NCBI GenBank assembly: GCA_024222395.1 | Contig: JAAEPE010000937.1 | Location: forward strand, 1 to 39,703 | Direction: 5' to 3' | DNA length: 39,703 bases | Source: Myxococcales bacterium | Lineage (GTDB): Bacteria > Myxococcota_A > Polyangia > Haliangiales > Haliangiaceae | In this document: piece after piece, positions 39,241-39,703 of the stretch | Layout: each line of letters begins with the position of its first letter | How positions within the stretch are numbered: the stretch's first letter is position 1 | Program-made: the position numbers and the translations under genes | Notes under the pieces: model-generated | The model's database searches: none | Seen by the model: the letters and a program-made list of their open reading frames with translations, nothing else | What the model was told of the DNA's origin: nothing

Positions 39241-39703
39241 ATGCAGATCCCTCGTCGAGCGCAAATCACTGCGCGACGCACCGTAGCTCTCAAGCGGACC
39301 AAGCGCGCAACCCCAAAGCAGGCTCCGAGTCCTGTGCTCAAGTGGGTTGGCGGCAAGACACGCCTCCTCAGCAAGCTGGAGGAGCGAATGCCTTCCAGCT
39401 TTGGAAAGTACTTCGAGCCATTCATGGGCGGGGGAGCTCTCTTCTTCCGCACAGCCCCCCATCAGGCCGTTCTCGGCGATTACAACGCCGACCTCATCAA
39501 CGTCTACAAATGCGTTGCCTGGGAGGTCGACAAGGTGGCCCGCAAGCTCGCTGCCCACAAGCGAAAGCACTGCGAAGAGTATTACTACGAAGTCCGTTCC
39601 AAATGGAATGAGCGCAACCCACGTCAAACCGATGTGGATCGAGCCGCCCAGTTCCTCTACATGAACAAGACGTGCTTCAACGGCCTCTACCGGGTCAACA
39701 GCA
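39241..39703 (+). CDS. dam: Dam-type adenine DNA methyltransferase (N-terminal part, truncated by window edge)
   Basis: 154 codons are visible. After ~35 basic residues (MQIPRRAQITARRTVALKRT...) the canonical Dam start appears: VLKWVGGKTRLL, then FEPFMGGGALFF (SAM-binding motif), GDYNADLINVYK and, near the edge, FLYMNKTCFNGLYRVNS. These match the M.DpnIIA/Dam family that methylates N6 of adenine, typically in GATC. The catalytic DPPY motif lies beyond the window. The basic N-terminal extension is longer than in E. coli Dam. Whether a restriction partner follows cannot be seen. Confidence 0.9.
   Translation, partial: MQIPRRAQITARRTVALKRTKRATPKQAPSPVLKWVGGKTRLLSKLEERMPSSFGKYFEPFMGGGALFFRTAPHQAVLGDYNADLINVYKCVAWEVDKVARKLAAHKRKHCEEYYYEVRSKWNERNPRQTDVDRAAQFLYMNKTCFNGLYRVNS

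Noticed and set aside
1..39703. CRISPR arrays, tRNA and rRNA genes
   Set aside because: No regularly spaced short repeats, no tRNA T-arm-like signature and no rRNA-like conserved segment were found by eye.

Overview
The window looks like chromosomal DNA from a member of the Myxococcota (former Deltaproteobacteria). The evidence is three eukaryotic-type Ser/Thr kinases (two with PEGA-type C-termini), TPR and PKD lipoproteins, a TIGR04552-like protein, receiver-domain proteins, a PhoH-like ATPase and a very large multiheme cytochrome. G+C appears to be in the mid-to-high 50s, lower than in classical soil myxobacteria, so an aquatic or uncultivated lineage is plausible. This placement is inference. 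I see no rRNA, tRNA, CRISPR array or transposase gene.

Layout. 1-6.5 kb: a CobA-HemD fusion running off the left edge, a DUF192 lipoprotein, an unknown acidic protein divergent from an AarF/UbiB-type kinase, a TPR protein, a tiny membrane ORF and a TIGR04552-like protein with RelA/SpoT-like segments. 6.7-14 kb: a minus-strand series of five genes: PKD lipoprotein, carboxypeptidase-regulatory-like lipoprotein, a secreted protein apparently split by a frameshift, a TPR membrane protein and a PEGA-type Ser/Thr kinase. Two of the junctions are ATGA stop/start overlaps. 14-17.3 kb: a 54-aa helical protein, a second Ser/Thr kinase and a receiver protein with a degenerate GGDEF domain. 17.3-18.1 kb is gene-poor. 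18.1-22.2 kb: phoH-like, diguanylate cyclase and ftsB-like genes on the minus strand. 22.3-29.1 kb: a double M16 peptidase lipoprotein, a beta-propeller lipoprotein, an unknown acidic protein and a lysyl-oxidase-like lipoprotein. 29.2-31.1 kb: a Ser/Thr kinase with a GspE/PilB-like N-terminal domain, translationally coupled to a response regulator. 31.2-37.4 kb: an apparent electron-transfer operon of a membrane Fe-S protein, a 26-30-heme cytochrome and an outer-membrane barrel. 37.6-39.7 kb: a small barrel protein, a receiver-XRE regulator and the start of a Dam-type methylase.

The most unusual feature is a family of five interspersed ~162-bp elements with inverted ends, every one bounded by CTAG (copies A-E at 1825, 6514, 14285, 17679 and 38793). 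A sixth, unrelated 170-bp near-palindrome (19474-19643) also has CTAG near both ends. In three cases the terminal CTAG contains the TAG stop codon of the adjacent gene, and three of the five copies lie between convergent genes. They look like non-autonomous mobile elements, or 3'-end structured elements, that target CTAG at gene ends. No mobilising enzyme is visible here.

The second highlight is the electron-transfer operon. A membrane protein with four Fe-S motifs could feed a periplasmic or surface cytochrome, with a barrel protein alongside, as expected of a trans-envelope electron conduit. Signalling genes (three Ser/Thr kinases, three receiver proteins, one diguanylate cyclase) are dense for the window size.
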